Notes: generated by a model not told the origin, from the letters alone. Counted from the first letter of the stretch, positions 42,499 to 51,748 are shown. The stretch is 64,000 nucleotides of DNA from Prorocentrum cordatum (GCA_963575745.1 CAUYUJ010016886.1:1-64000); one strand, 5' to 3'. Numbers and translations are program-made.

Positions 42499-44589
42499 TC
42501 ATTCCCTCTCCCCCCTCCTGCCCTCCTCGTGCCCCCCCCCCTCTCCCTCCCTCCCCCTTTCAACCCCCCGCCGCGACCTTCCATCGCCAGCCGCGGGCCA
42601 GTCGCGGCCGTCGTCCGCGTTTTCGTCTGCCCATCTTGGTGGGCGCCACGCCTGTTGGGCGCGCTCGTCTTGCTCGTCCCTCTCGCGGTGCTGCTCTGGC
42701 GCCTGGCGCTCGGGTCCGTGCTGCTCGGGCGCCGCTGCTGCGGCGCCATGGAGCGCAGCTGCTTGCTGTTTCTGGGCGCGCCTGTCCTTCTTCTCTTTGT
42801 TTCTCCCCTGCTTCCTTCCCTGCGAACGCGAGCTGGCCATGCGCATTTGGAACAGGAGAGGGTAGTGGGCGCCGCCGTGCCAGCGCCCCTCCACCTCCAC
42901 GGTCTCCGGCGGGGGCGTCTTCTGCAACGCGCGGAAGAGGGTCACCTCGCGATTATTAGAAAAGCGGTGGTCCCAACTAGCCTCAGCCTCGGCGCGCCTC
43001 AGTTTCTCACGCTCCTTCTCTTGGATCTTGCGTTGGCATTCCTCTGACTGAGTCAGTAAATCCTGGAGGTGCTCGCGGGCGTCTTTTTTCGGGTAGTAGC
43101 GATCGTAAGGCATCCCAGGGCCTCCTTCCTGGCAGTGGTGCCAGTACGTCGGCTCCGATGATGGGCTGGTGGAGGCCCCCGCTGCTGCGGGGGCCTCTGC
43201 CTTGCTTCTGTTACGGTGCCCGATCTCACCGATCACCGACTTGCGTGCGAAGAGCAACCCCGTCTCGTCTCTGTCGTGCACGGCGCTCAGCGGCCAGCAC
43301 AGGGTGTACTCGCCAGGCCTGTTGAGAACGAAGATGCCGCAGCTGTCCAAGCACGGGGTGCCGTCCAATCCGCGCCAGAAGTACGCTGCTGCCGTCTCCA
43401 ATCGCACGCCTAGACCCCGAAGACTCGGCAGCGTCTGTGTGAGCGCCATGTTGAAATCCCCACAAAGGATGTCAACGTTGTTCTCCTGCAAGATGGCCGC
43501 CGGCCTCCGCCACCACGTCTTGTGAGCCTCCTTGAAGCCTTTGGAAGCTTTCGCCGTGTCGCGGTGGAGGTGCACCGCGCGCACCCGCACTTTCGAGCCG
43601 AAGTGGGCGCAGGTTTGATCGAAGTAGACCTCAACCACCATGATCCTCGAGAACGCTTCCATCTTGTTCCCTTTTGCAGTTTTGTAGTGGCCGTCGACAC
43701 TCCTTTCCCAGTGGAGCAGCCGCATTCCGTGGCACAGATTTGCGCGCGCAGCGATGCACAAGGACTTGTCCTCACGCCCGCGCAGGGTCAAGTATTCGTA
43801 CTCTGGTCGATTCTGGAGCTGTTGGCAATCGCCAACACTCGCAGCACGACTTCCTCTTGCTGTCGCCATCGCTGCTGCGGGGGCGACAAAAGGCCCACCG
43901 CTGCTGCTGCTTTGGCCCTCCGCTGCTGACGCCCCCGCTGCTGCGGGGGCGTCCGCCTGCAGCGGCGGTGGTTTCCCTGGCCGCTGCAGGATTGCCCCCA
44001 TCTGCTCCTCGCATTCCGCAAAGCACGCCACGAGAGCAGGGCAATGCCGCAGCTGCAACTCAAGTCTCCGCTGCTGGTCCGCGTGGTTGGTCTCGCTCGG
44101 CATGGGGCCCCAGTTCCCGAACAGGGCGGAAAGGTTGCCCACGTTGTCGTTCCGCTGCCTGTTCACGTCAGCCGCTCTACTTTCGCAGAAGAACTGGAGC
44201 GGGACGGTGTCGCGAAGAACGCACTTGCGCCGCTCGACGTCGTCGGGCGGCGCGCAGCCCCCAAAGGCCGGCTGATCGCGCCGCTCTTCCTGAGGCTCTT
44301 CGTCATCGCTCGGATCCACCACCGAGTCGCCTGGGCGGGTGCGTATCGTAGAAACTTCTGATCGCGCCGCCGCTGCTGAGCTTGAAACGCCAGGCGGCGC
44401 AGCCCCCGCTGCTGCGGGGGCGCCCTCTGGCACAAGGGCCCAAGGGCCCTTCCAGGGTTCTGCCTGACCACCCACAGGTCGCCAAACCTTCCCAGATTTC
44501 GCTGCATGCACTGCCGACAGTCGGCCCCGAGGCCCCGCTGCTGCGGGGCCCAATGGGCTGCTGCTGCTGCTGCTGGCCGCGGCCATCAC
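42499..44589 (-). CDS. Endonuclease/exonuclease/phosphatase-like protein with six in-frame hairpins
   Basis: 696 codons from ATG at 44589, uninterrupted. The central half holds an EEP-type fold: MVVEVYFDQTCAHFGSKVRV, NVDILCGDFNMALTQ (the GDFN motif, near 43441-43475) and TPCLDSCGIFVLNRPGEYTL (near 43310-43350). The usual N-terminal QE motif and terminal SDH are not evident, so nuclease activity is uncertain. Upstream is a helical stretch (RLELQLRHCPALVACFAECE); the last 150 residues are Gln/Arg/Glu-rich and probably disordered. This reads like a multicopy dinoflagellate family (from memory, unverified). Six micro-hairpins insert PAAAG-type or AAAAA peptides, all in the GCA-GCA-GCG frame. A CT-rich tract lies about 125 nt upstream on the coding strand. 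Confidence 0.7.
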   Translation of the reverse strand: MMAAASSSSSSPLGPAAAGPRGRLSAVHAAKSGKVWRPVGGQAEPWKGPWALVPEGAPAAAGAAPPGVSSSAAAARSEVSTIRTRPGDSVVDPSDDEEPQEERRDQPAFGGCAPPDDVERRKCVLRDTVPLQFFCESRAADVNRQRNDNVGNLSALFGNWGPMPSETNHADQQRRLELQLRHCPALVACFAECEEQMGAILQRPGKPPPLQADAPAAAGASAAEGQSSSSGGPFVAPAAAMATARGSRAASVGDCQQLQNRPEYEYLTLRGREDKSLCIAARANLCHGMRLLHWERSVDGHYKTAKGNKMEAFSRIMVVEVYFDQTCAHFGSKVRVRAVHLHRDTAKASKGFKEAHKTWWRRPAAILQENNVDILCGDFNMALTQTLPSLRGLGVRLETAAAYFWRGLDGTPCLDSCGIFVLNRPGEYTLCWPLSAVHDRDETGLLFARKSVIGEIGHRNRSKAEAPAAAGASTSPSSEPTYWHHCQEGGPGMPYDRYYPKKDAREHLQDLLTQSEECQRKIQEKEREKLRRAEAEASWDHRFSNNREVTLFRALQKTPPPETVEVEGRWHGGAHYPLLFQMRMASSRSQGRKQGRNKEKKDRRAQKQQAAALHGAAAAAPEQHGPERQAPEQHRERDEQDERAQQAWRPPRWADENADDGRDWPAAGDGRSRRGVERGREGEGGGHEEGRRGERE
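42728..42747 (-). repeat. AGCA-loop micro-hairpin in the EEP-like gene
   Basis: Perfect 8-bp arms GGCGCCGC / GCGGCGCC; encodes GAAAAAP. Confidence 0.9.
43172..43197 (-). repeat. AGCA-loop micro-hairpin in the EEP-like gene, 11-bp arms
   Basis: Perfect arms GAGGCCCCCGC / GCGGGGGCCTC; encodes EAPAAAGAS. Confidence 0.95.
43861..43888 (-). repeat. AGCA-loop micro-hairpin in the EEP-like gene, 12-bp arms
   Basis: Arms TGTCGCCATCGC / GCGGGGGCGACA, complementary except two internal positions; encodes VAPAAAMAT. Confidence 0.85.
43928..43953 (-). repeat. AGCA-loop micro-hairpin in the EEP-like gene, 11-bp arms
   Basis: Perfect arms GACGCCCCCGC / GCGGGGGCGTC. It follows directly on a half copy (CCTCCGCTGCTGACG), as if one copy had landed in another. 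Confidence 0.95.
44402..44421 (-). repeat. AGCA-loop micro-hairpin in the EEP-like gene
   Basis: Perfect 8-bp arms GCCCCCGC / GCGGGGGC; encodes APAAAGA. Confidence 0.9.
44531..44550 (-). repeat. AGCA-loop micro-hairpin in the EEP-like gene
   Basis: Perfect 8-bp arms GGCCCCGC / GCGGGGCC; encodes GPAAAGP. Confidence 0.9.
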
Positions 44590-44715
44590 TCCCTGCCCCC
44601 GCGTTGCAGGGGGGGCGGCCGTCAGAGCCGGACTCCTGGGGCCGAAACGGCGGTGGAAGGAGGGGGGCGGGGCGAAGAGGAGGAAGACGGGGCGGATAGG
44701 GAAGGAAAGGGCGGG

Positions 44716-44912
<197 letters not shown>

Positions 44913-44914
<2 letters not shown>

Positions 44915-45207
44915 GGACGCGGAGGAGGGAGGAATGAGATAATGACCAGGAGGGTGATCAGGGAGAAGGAGGGGGGAGAGCAGGAGGAGGGGCGGAGTGA
45001 TCGACACCCGCGTGGTTTTCTCCCCCTGCCTGCTCTCCCCCTCCTCTCACCTCCTCCCCCGTCCTCCCTCCTCCCTGTTTCTTCTGCATAGGGCCTGCGC
45101 TACGTCCGCGCGCGCATGCGGCACCTGTCGCAGCCAGGTGGAAGAGCAGTGGCTGCTGCCCGAACTCACACCCCGCGCCTCGCCGCTGCTGCGGCGGGCC
45201 GCGCCTC
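44913..45207. other. Unassigned sequence
   Basis: Purine- then pyrimidine-rich sequence with one short hairpin at 45181-45196. No gene. Confidence 0.4.
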
Positions 45208-45560
45208 TCAGAGGCCCCCAGCTGCAAGGAGCGCAAGCGCCAGGGGGCCAGACAGACGGCGTCGCGTCTCACTGTGCATAAACATGCTGAAAGCTCTCGG
45301 GTTGCCTCCCAAGTACTCGTCTATGACGTTCTGCAACCGCGTGGCAAACGTCTCCGGCCACTTTCCACCGAAGTCCTCCATGCCAGCGGCGTCCCATTCC
45401 CGCCGAAACCATTCAACATCTGACCGCTGAGCTGCAGAAAGCCCAGAACCTAACCCCGCCAGGCGATTCAGCGCGTCGCACCTCGACGTTCGACCCGCCG
45501 CGCCTCCGCAGCTGCGAAGGCCCGCGCCCAGCTTGGATAACCCGACATGCTTCATCCTGT
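45208..45560 (-). CDS. Exon or fragment of a conserved dinoflagellate family
   Basis: About 115 residues, starting roughly at GLSKLGAGLRSCGG and reading through VEWFRREWDAAGMEDFGGKW, ATRLQNVIDEYLGG, PRAFSMFMHSETRRRL to a Leu/Ala-rich end at 45208. The regular alternation of aromatic and helical segments is protein-like, and the wording matches a family I have seen repeatedly in dinoflagellate predictions (unnamed, unverified). Upstream is a TA microsatellite, so this may be an exon downstream of an intron or a truncated copy. Includes a degenerate hairpin (loop AGCT) near 45505. Confidence 0.5.
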
Positions 45561-45578
45561 GTTTGATATATATGTATA

Positions 45579-45618
<40 letters not shown>

Positions 45619-45620
45619 CA
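45545..45620. repeat. (TA)n microsatellite
   Basis: TATATG and TA units immediately upstream of the preceding minus-strand exon. Confidence 0.95.
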
Positions 45621-45829
45621 AGGCTGCAGTGGCGCTTCGCGCCATGCACCTTGGTCCTTGAAGTTTGGCATGCACGCGGAATAGCAGGAAGGTCAAGCCG
45701 ACGATTTAGAAATAATTCCTTGTTGCCTTTTCCGGCATCGCCGCTATAATAATGTGATTCGTCCTCCATGTTTGTTTTCCTTATTTTCGCCGTACCCTGC
45801 GCATTCTCCCCATCCTCCTCAGCTCTTTT

Positions 45830-47125
45830 TTGCGGAGGCTCCTCGTAGGAGAGCCTCTGGGGGCCTCACAAAACTTGTTTCAGGCTTTCCTAAGGCCTTC
45901 TGGAGGCCTCCTGGGCGTATTCTGGGGACCTCTGGGGACTTCCTCGGGCCACCCTGCCTCCAACCGCGGTCTCCCTGAACAACCGGGCCACGATTTAGAA
46001 TGCTTCGGAGGGTGTCTTGAGGCCATCTGAAGCCACCATAAGGCTCTCTGAAAACCATCTTGGACCCATGTTGTGCCGTTTTGGGGCTCTCTTGGACTGC
46101 CTGAAAGCCCTATCGGATGGTTGTGGGGCGATGTTGGAGCCCCCCAGGCGGCTTCGGACGCCCTGAAGACCGCCGTCTTGGAGGGTCGGGAAGCCGAAAA
46201 GAGGAGAACTCCAAAATTCACCAAAAACCAACAGAAAATCAAAGATTCGTGCCTCTGGGGGCCTTCTTGGGAGTGCTCTTGGAGGCCTCTTTGGGGCCGT
46301 CCTGGAGGCCTTTTGAGCCATCTTGAGGTCACGTCGGTCACTCTTGGAGCGCTCTTGTGCTGTCTTGGGGGTCTCTGGGACGTCTCCGAGGGCCCCCCCT
46401 GATCGCCCTAGGTGTGCTGGGAAGGCCTGGCAAAACGCCCTGCGAGGCCCGGGGGGCCAAACAACGGAGCAGCGCAGCGAAGCCGTTCCGGAGGTGGCGG
46501 TCCAGTGGGGCGATTCAGCAGTTTTGAAGCCTCTTGGGGGGCCGTTTTGGCTGCCTTTTGGAGAGCCATTTTGGGGCCTCGTGGGTTCTTTTTGGGAGTC
46601 CTCGGGGCCTTTGGAAGCCTCTTGGGGCCTCTTGGGGCCCTCCTGGGGCCTCCTGGGGCCCACTTGGGGCGGAAAGTTAGATGTTTGTACTTTTGATCGC
46701 CCTGTGGGGGCTCGTTTGAAGCTTTCTCGGGGCCCTCTTGGGCCTTCTTGGGCGCCTCTTGGGCTGTTTCGGGGCGCTCCAGAGCCGTCTTGGGGCCGTG
46801 TTGGGGCCGTTTTGGGGGCCCCCCGGGCCATCTTGGGGCGCTCTTGAGGGCCTCTAGTTCTGTCTTGGAGCGTCGGAAAGCTAAAATGGCGAGAAAGCAG
46901 AAAACATCGAAAAACACATTGGAAAATTGACCATTTCGGCCTCCCGGGGCCGTCTTGGGAGGCTTCTTTGGGGCCGCTTGGGGCGTCTTGGGGGCTCCTG
47001 AGGCTGTCTTGGGGCTATCTTTGGCGTCTTGGAGCGCTTTGTGCCTGTCTTGGAGCGCTCTTGAGGCACTCGGGACCGCTTCAATGGGCGCCCGGAGGGT
47101 CCCAAAGCCCCAGGATCCCAGGAGT
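45830..47125 (+). repeat. G-rich modular array 4
   Basis: CTTGGGGCC-type units, G-rich on the plus strand, box 2 near 46175 and 46868, box 1 near 46670. A unique GC-rich patch with CGGAGCAGCGCAGCG lies near 46470. Ends in a run of eleven G near 47133. It lies inside the hairpin island but contains no TGCT hairpins. Confidence 0.85.
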
Positions 47126-47190
47126 CCGGTTTGGGGGGGGGGGGGGCGCGGGGTTTTGCGGCCGCCCGGGCTTGTAAAAATATAGAAAGA

Positions 47191-47193
<3 letters not shown>

Positions 47194-47240
<47 letters not shown>
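47194..47240. repeat. (TA)n microsatellite
   Basis: About 23 AT units just beyond the G-rich array. Confidence 0.97.
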
Positions 47241-47243
<3 letters not shown>

Positions 47244-47320
47244 TGCCTCTGCGTCTAAGAGTTTGGCTTGCTGTGTCCTCAGCAGCTTGCGCGCTTTCTT
47301 TACGTCGCCCCCCAGGCGGG

Positions 47321-49912
47321 CTAGCTCTTCTCGCGCCGCGCCTCGACATCCCGCTGTCGTTTCTCGTTTCTGAGCGTCGCGTCGCGGGCGTCCTCGTATG
47401 CTGCGAGGGCCCGCTGACCCCCGGGATCTTCCTTCGACACTTCACGCACTCGCCTCCGTTCTTTCCGTAATTGCGTCTCCATGAACGTGGCCCCCGCGAT
47501 GTCGCCCCAGCTGCGCAACTCCTCAGCGATCGACGAATGCGTTCTCATCAAGTCAGACGTCTGCTCCGCGGTTTCCATGCGAGACGTCGACAGGCCAGGC
47601 GGCGCCTCCAGCGCGCTCTCCCCCGCCGCTGCTGCGTTGAGGCTTTGATTGGCCCATCCGTAGTCAAACTCGCCAGCGGCGCTCCACCCGTCGTCGTCCT
47701 CGCTCCCATCATCTTCATCTCCTTCGAGGGCGTCGACGGAATTGCCACCCTCAGTGCCCCCGCTGCTGCGGAGACCCTCGGCTGCGTCTTCCGCCCCCTC
47801 CATGCCATGCCAAATCTTGTCGCCCTCGTCCAGAGCCGTGTCGTCTCCAAGGTTTGCGAACGCGTCGTCGCAGTGGCCGCGTCGAGGGTGCGGGAGGACC
47901 AATCGCATGATGTCTTTGTAGGTCCATCTCAAGCGCCCCGCCTGCACCTCTTCTTCGACCTCCGCTACTGCGGCGGCGACCTTCTCACGCATCCTCAACT
48001 TTCTCCAGAAATGGCCTGCCTCCTTGCATATGCGCGCGTCCAAGTCCGCATCCCGCAGATTTGCCTTGAAACCTGTTTCCCAGTACCCCTCTGCCGCAGC
48101 CAAGTGAAGACCCATTTGGGACATCACTTCCACCATCAAGTCAATGCATTCTAACTTGTCCAGCTGCGGGACGCACTGGCCCAGCCTCATGGCTCTCAGC
48201 AGCGCCGCTCCTTCTCTCTTCGTGTACTCGCGCTTGGCGTGATTCAGATGTGTGTCCACAGTCTGGAGGATTGGGGTTGCGCCGCCCCCGCGCGGGATGA
48301 ACACGTACCCTCGAGACCAACGTAGCTTACTCACAAGCGGGGACAAGTGAGGGCCATGATCATCCGCCATCATAATTCTCCACTCCCGCTGCTGCGGAGG
48401 CTCTGGCAAATGAGGGAGGTGGCGGTCCAGGTGCGCGAGCGCGCACGGTGTCCGGTAAGACCCCTTGGCGCCGGTGGTCGCCGACACCCATCTGCCGAAC
48501 CCTCGGCGCCGAAGGTGTTCGAGCAGGCGCGGCCTCAACTTCTCTCCTCCCCCCTCCGCCTTGAACATGCACTCCATCGGTGGGGGGCCTTCTCTCCGCA
48601 GTCGATCCTTGTCGCTCATTGTCATGAAATTGGCCGTCCACCGCTCCCGCACCGCGCCGTGGCACTCCACCAGTGGCACTTCGACCCCCGCTACTGCGAG
48701 GGTCCTCGCGCCAGCTGGTCCTGTTTCATTGTGGTGGAAAGGCGACTGGTCGAAGTTCTCCATCTCGGGATCCTCCTGGTTGAGTAGCACGCGCGCGGCG
48801 CGTGCCCTGAACACGTTCAGCCAGCCTCGCTCGAGGCGCTCTTCCAAGACGGGCAGCGGGCACTTGTACTTCCTGTTCGGGTACCGCATGCTGAGGCCGT
48901 ATTCCTTGCGCCAGGAGGCCCACCAGCGCGACCTCAACTCCACGGCGGCGGGTCGCTGCCCGATCCGCAGCTGCTGCGTGACGTACTCGCTCGTGAGCTC
49001 CAACGCTTTGGTCTGGAGCATGCTTTGCGTGAGCCTTGCTATCTTCGCTGGCTCTCTTTGTGTACTTCGCATTCCACTTTTGATAGTTTTCCAATCTACA
49101 ATGTGCCGAATGGAACTCCACCATTCAAACAGAGCTTGCCGCAGCCAAGGGCATTTTCGAGCTGGCCCCTGTCCCTGTTGTGGTATCCTTTTCCGCCCTT
49201 TCCACTCCAGGAGGCGCCCCTGCCCGTACTGCGTCTCGTGTCCCCGCGGATGCCGAACAGCCTCCGCTACTGCGGAGGCGTATTTCGACGACAGAAAAGC
49301 CTTGTGCCAGCGCCGCACAACGTGCGTGCGCTTCCTGAGAGAGGTATGAGACATGGAACCCCAGTCCCACGCATCCATGAATGAACGCGCCCCTCCATGC
49401 GGAAAGCGCTCTCCAGGCGTCCAGCCTAAAGAGCGCATGTGCTCGTCGAAAGCACCCGCTATCTCCATCCCCGAGCACAGGAGCGACGGGACCACCACGC
49501 GCTTCTTGTTCTGGGCGGGGGCTTTGCGCTCGCAGCCGCGGTTCCTGTACCTCAAGAGCTGCTCCTCCCGCTCTGCGGGCATCAACTCCCGAGCTACGTC
49601 CAGGGCGCACGCAGCGTCTTTCAGTCCTGTCCACCATTGGATGGCTTGCACGAGCTCCTGACAGACTGCCTCGGCGTCGACTTCCACCGCTGCCAAGTCC
49701 TCAGGTGGCGCCGCCGCTGCTGCGGCGGCAGCGCCCTGTGCTCTCGGGGGGGCGGCGTGGCCAGGCTGCGGGGCAAGTTCTTCGTCGTCTAAGGCGCTCT
49801 GCGGGCGACGAAGCTCCTGGGCGTCATCCTGCGTGACTTCTTGTGTCAGGACCATCACGTCGAGGAACCACCACGCCAGACGCACCCTTTGCACAATGTA
49901 GTCCGCGATTTC
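47321..49912 (-). CDS. DDE (pogo/CENP-B-like) transposase domain, 3' exon of a split gene
   Basis: 863 codons after a GA-AG intron. The start, EIADYIVQRVRLAWW, continues the OTU-like exon. Helical DNA-binding region follows with RSRWWASWRKEYGLSMRYPN (near 48870-48960), which reads like a CENP-B/Tigger helix-turn-helix. The catalytic core has three acidic sites in order: NFDQSPFHHNE (near 48750), IMMADDHGPHLSP (near 48360) and LQTVDTHLNHAKREY (near 48250), the usual layout of pogo-type DDE enzymes, which cut and join DNA. The C-terminal third is acidic and disordered, ending RQRDVEARREKS. Seven micro-hairpins occur, in all three reading frames. Whether this is an active transposase, a domesticated one or a member of a dinoflagellate multigene family is not decided. 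Confidence 0.65.
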   Translation of the reverse strand, partial: EIADYIVQRVRLAWWFLDVMVLTQEVTQDDAQELRRPQSALDDEELAPQPGHAAPPRAQGAAAAAAAAPPEDLAAVEVDAEAVCQELVQAIQWWTGLKDAACALDVARELMPAEREEQLLRYRNRGCERKAPAQNKKRVVVPSLLCSGMEIAGAFDEHMRSLGWTPGERFPHGGARSFMDAWDWGSMSHTSLRKRTHVVRRWHKAFLSSKYASAVAEAVRHPRGHETQYGQGRLLEWKGRKRIPQQGQGPARKCPWLRQALFEWWSSIRHIVDWKTIKSGMRSTQREPAKIARLTQSMLQTKALELTSEYVTQQLRIGQRPAAVELRSRWWASWRKEYGLSMRYPNRKYKCPLPVLEERLERGWLNVFRARAARVLLNQEDPEMENFDQSPFHHNETGPAGARTLAVAGVEVPLVECHGAVRERWTANFMTMSDKDRLRREGPPPMECMFKAEGGGEKLRPRLLEHLRRRGFGRWVSATTGAKGSYRTPCALAHLDRHLPHLPEPPQQREWRIMMADDHGPHLSPLVSKLRWSRGYVFIPRGGGATPILQTVDTHLNHAKREYTKREGAALLRAMRLGQCVPQLDKLECIDLMVEVMSQMGLHLAAAEGYWETGFKANLRDADLDARICKEAGHFWRKLRMREKVAAAVAEVEEEVQAGRLRWTYKDIMRLVLPHPRRGHCDDAFANLGDDTALDEGDKIWHGMEGAEDAAEGLRSSGGTEGGNSVDALEGDEDDGSEDDDGWSAAGEFDYGWANQSLNAAAAGESALEAPPGLSTSRMETAEQTSDLMRTHSSIAEELRSWGDIAGATFMETQLRKERRRVREVSKEDPGGQRALAAYEDARDATLRNEKRQRDVEARREKS
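48683..48704 (-). repeat. Micro-hairpin, loop TACT, in the DDE-type gene
   Basis: 9-bp arms GACCCCCGC / GCGAGGGTC with one mismatch; encodes LAVAGV. Confidence 0.8.
49260..49279 (-). repeat. Micro-hairpin, loop TACT, in the DDE-type gene
   Basis: Perfect 8-bp arms GCCTCCGC / GCGGAGGC; encodes ASAVAEA. Confidence 0.9.
49710..49729 (-). repeat. AGCA-loop micro-hairpin in the DDE-type gene
   Basis: Perfect 8-bp arms GCCGCCGC / GCGGCGGC inside a poly-Ala stretch. Confidence 0.9.
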
Positions 49913-50084
49913 CTGACAGGCGGGCATGGAGGAGGGGCAAGGAGACTCGGCGGGGGGGCCGCGAGGGGAGAGGGGGGCGCGATGGGAGAGGCATGAAGGA
50001 AAAATGGGGAGGGAAGGAGGGGGGGAGCATGTGGGGGCAGCAGATGGAAGCGAAGGATCAGGGTAGTCGGAGAGAGCAACTGTC
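49913..50084 (-). other. Intron, GA-AG type, with CAGGA repeats at both ends
   Basis: 172 bp on the minus strand. Exon CGC-CAG is followed by GACAGTTGC at the 5' end; the 3' end reads CTGTCAG before GAAATCGCG. Removing it joins SRRELRQ to EIADYIVQRV in one frame; without removal the OTU-like frame stops at 50058. CAGGA occurs at both junctions and GACAG/CTGTC forms a short terminal inverted repeat. The interior is C-rich. GA donors are known in dinoflagellates. Confidence 0.7.
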
Positions 50085-50906
50085 CTGGCGGAGCTCCCTG
50101 CGAGACTCTCGCGTGGAAACCTCCTGGGTCATCCGCAACATGCAATCCAAACCGCAGTCCCCGTCTGCGACTGTGGGCACGACGAACGCACCGAGAGCAG
50201 AATAGAAACCGTCCACCGTCGAAACATCTCCCGTGATGTCCACAAAGTCTGCGGAGACGCCTGCGATAAAATGATTGCATAGAATCAAAGGGCACTCCTC
50301 CGACACGGGGGCCCAGTCCGGAGGCCCCGAATCTCGGGGGACGGCGCAGCGCGCGATCGCGTCCGCCGCAGGCTCGCGGGTTAACTCCTCCAGTTTCCAC
50401 GGCGGCAACACAGCTTTGCAAAGGTCGACTCTGTTCCGTCCTTCCCGCGCGTAGACGCGCACCTTCCGCAGAAGTGCAAAGATTACGAAAGCAGAATACC
50501 CTATCCACTCTCGGCCCCCCCCCGGCCTTCCGCGAATACTGCGCGACAACTTCATCAATTTCTCGAAGCACCTCTGGCCTTGTTCTGAAAGTGCCCCTGC
50601 AGGCGCGGGCGGGGCAGCCGCAGCGCCTGCATTCCCGGCTGTCTTTTCAAAGGCGGTCACTGCAGCAATCTCCGCCCCTGCAAGCACGGGTTCCGCTATG
50701 TCGCGAACAGCAGGCGGGGCGGGTTGGGGGGGGGCGACAGGGGCAACCCCCTTTGCTGAGAGGGCTGCTGTTGCCGCGGAGTCCTTCAGGGCAGCCTCCA
50801 CTGCGGAGGCGGCCTCGGCGATAGCGTCGGCGCCATGCGCGCCAGCAGGACCAACGCACGTCTCCGCTGTTGCGGATGTCTCGGAATCGATCCCAGTGAT
50901 TACCAA
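50085..50906 (-). CDS. OTU-like exon of the split gene
   Basis: About 274 codons in an open frame that has no clear ATG start. An Ala-rich stretch comes first, then a folded region: YSAFVIFALLRKVRVYAREG, LCKAVLPPWKLEELTREP, GFYSALGAFVVPTVADGDCG. The VADGDCGLDCML phrase matches the DG-x-C catalytic loop of OTU-type cysteine proteases. No matching C-terminal His was found, so activity is doubtful. The exon then continues into the DDE exon. Upstream join unresolved: a 55-bp sequence is repeated 165 bp apart (50875-50931 and 51041-51096), and the frame changes there, so another small intron is likely. Confidence 0.55.
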
Positions 50907-51096
50907 CCCTGCAGCCCCCGTACAGCTCGAGTGAAGTGCAGAAAACGGACAGCGCTTCTCAAGATGACTCGACGAATACGAATAGTTTTGCGGGCAGCAA
51001 GCCGATTTCCGAGCTCTGGATTCGGCAGGCGGACGCGCCTGATGTCTCCGAATCGATTCCTGTGAGAACGAGCCCTGTAGCCCCCTACAGCTCGAG

Positions 51097-51748
51097 TTGG
51101 GCCTTCAGAAGGGCACGCGCACGGTGCCGCCGCCACTTCAGGAGGGGCCACGCGCGCTTCCGCTGACGCACCCGCTGCTGCGGGGCCGTCAGAAGAGCCC
51201 ACGTGCGGCTCCGCTGCCACTTCAGCAGGGGCCACGCACGCCTCCGCTGACGGCCCCGCTGCTGCGGGGCCTTCAGCAGGGCCCACCCACGGCTCCGCTG
51301 CCGCTTCAGCAGGGGCCTCGCACGCCTCGGCCGGCGCCTCCGCTGCTGCGGGGGCTCCAGCTCCTGCGGGCCACCCGTCCGCGCAATGCGCTAAATGCCA
51401 GGGCGCTTGCAAGTCTGACCACTTATTGTAATCCACAGAACCGTCCGCCAGACGGTGGTCGCTGGGACACGGCCACTGCGAGCATGAATGAATCTTCTTC
51501 CATATGCGTTTGCCAGATTCATAATGGCAAGCCGCGCCGCTGCTGCGGCGCATAACGTACCCGAATCCGAATATTGTCCCCTTTAGTTTCCGTGGGTTCA
51601 TGAGCACTCTGTCGGGGTCTTTCGTTTTGTCTTGTTGGTACCAAAACTCCACAAATTCGTTGGCCTCGCGGTCGTGCCCGACCCGCAGAGGCGCGTTTGC
51701 AGGGCGAGCGTCTCCTGGGTCTGGGGGCGGAGCGGCTGCGGCGGCCAT
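51097..51748 (-). CDS. Probable 5' exon of the OTU/DDE split gene
   Basis: From ATG 51748, MAAAAAPPPDPGDARP, with NEFVEFWYQQDKTKDPDRVL, LKGTIFGFGYVMRR and WPCPSDHRLADGSVDYNKW, about 110 structured residues without a recognised fold. An Ala/Glu/Pro-rich tail follows built from diverged repeats (APAEACEAPAEAAAEP, VAPAEVAAEPHVG) that contain four micro-hairpins. The 140 bp around this start (51687-51826) are duplicated at 53281-53424. The join to the OTU-like exon is inferred from order and orientation only. Confidence 0.5.
51252..51271 (-). repeat. AGCA-loop micro-hairpin
   Basis: Perfect 8-bp arms GGCCCCGC / GCGGGGCC; encodes GPAAAGP. Confidence 0.9.
51534..51551 (-). repeat. AGCA-loop micro-hairpin
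   Basis: Perfect 7-bp arms GCGCCGC / GCGGCGC. Read in the RRSSG frame (YVMRRSSGAAC), unlike its neighbours. Confidence 0.9.
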
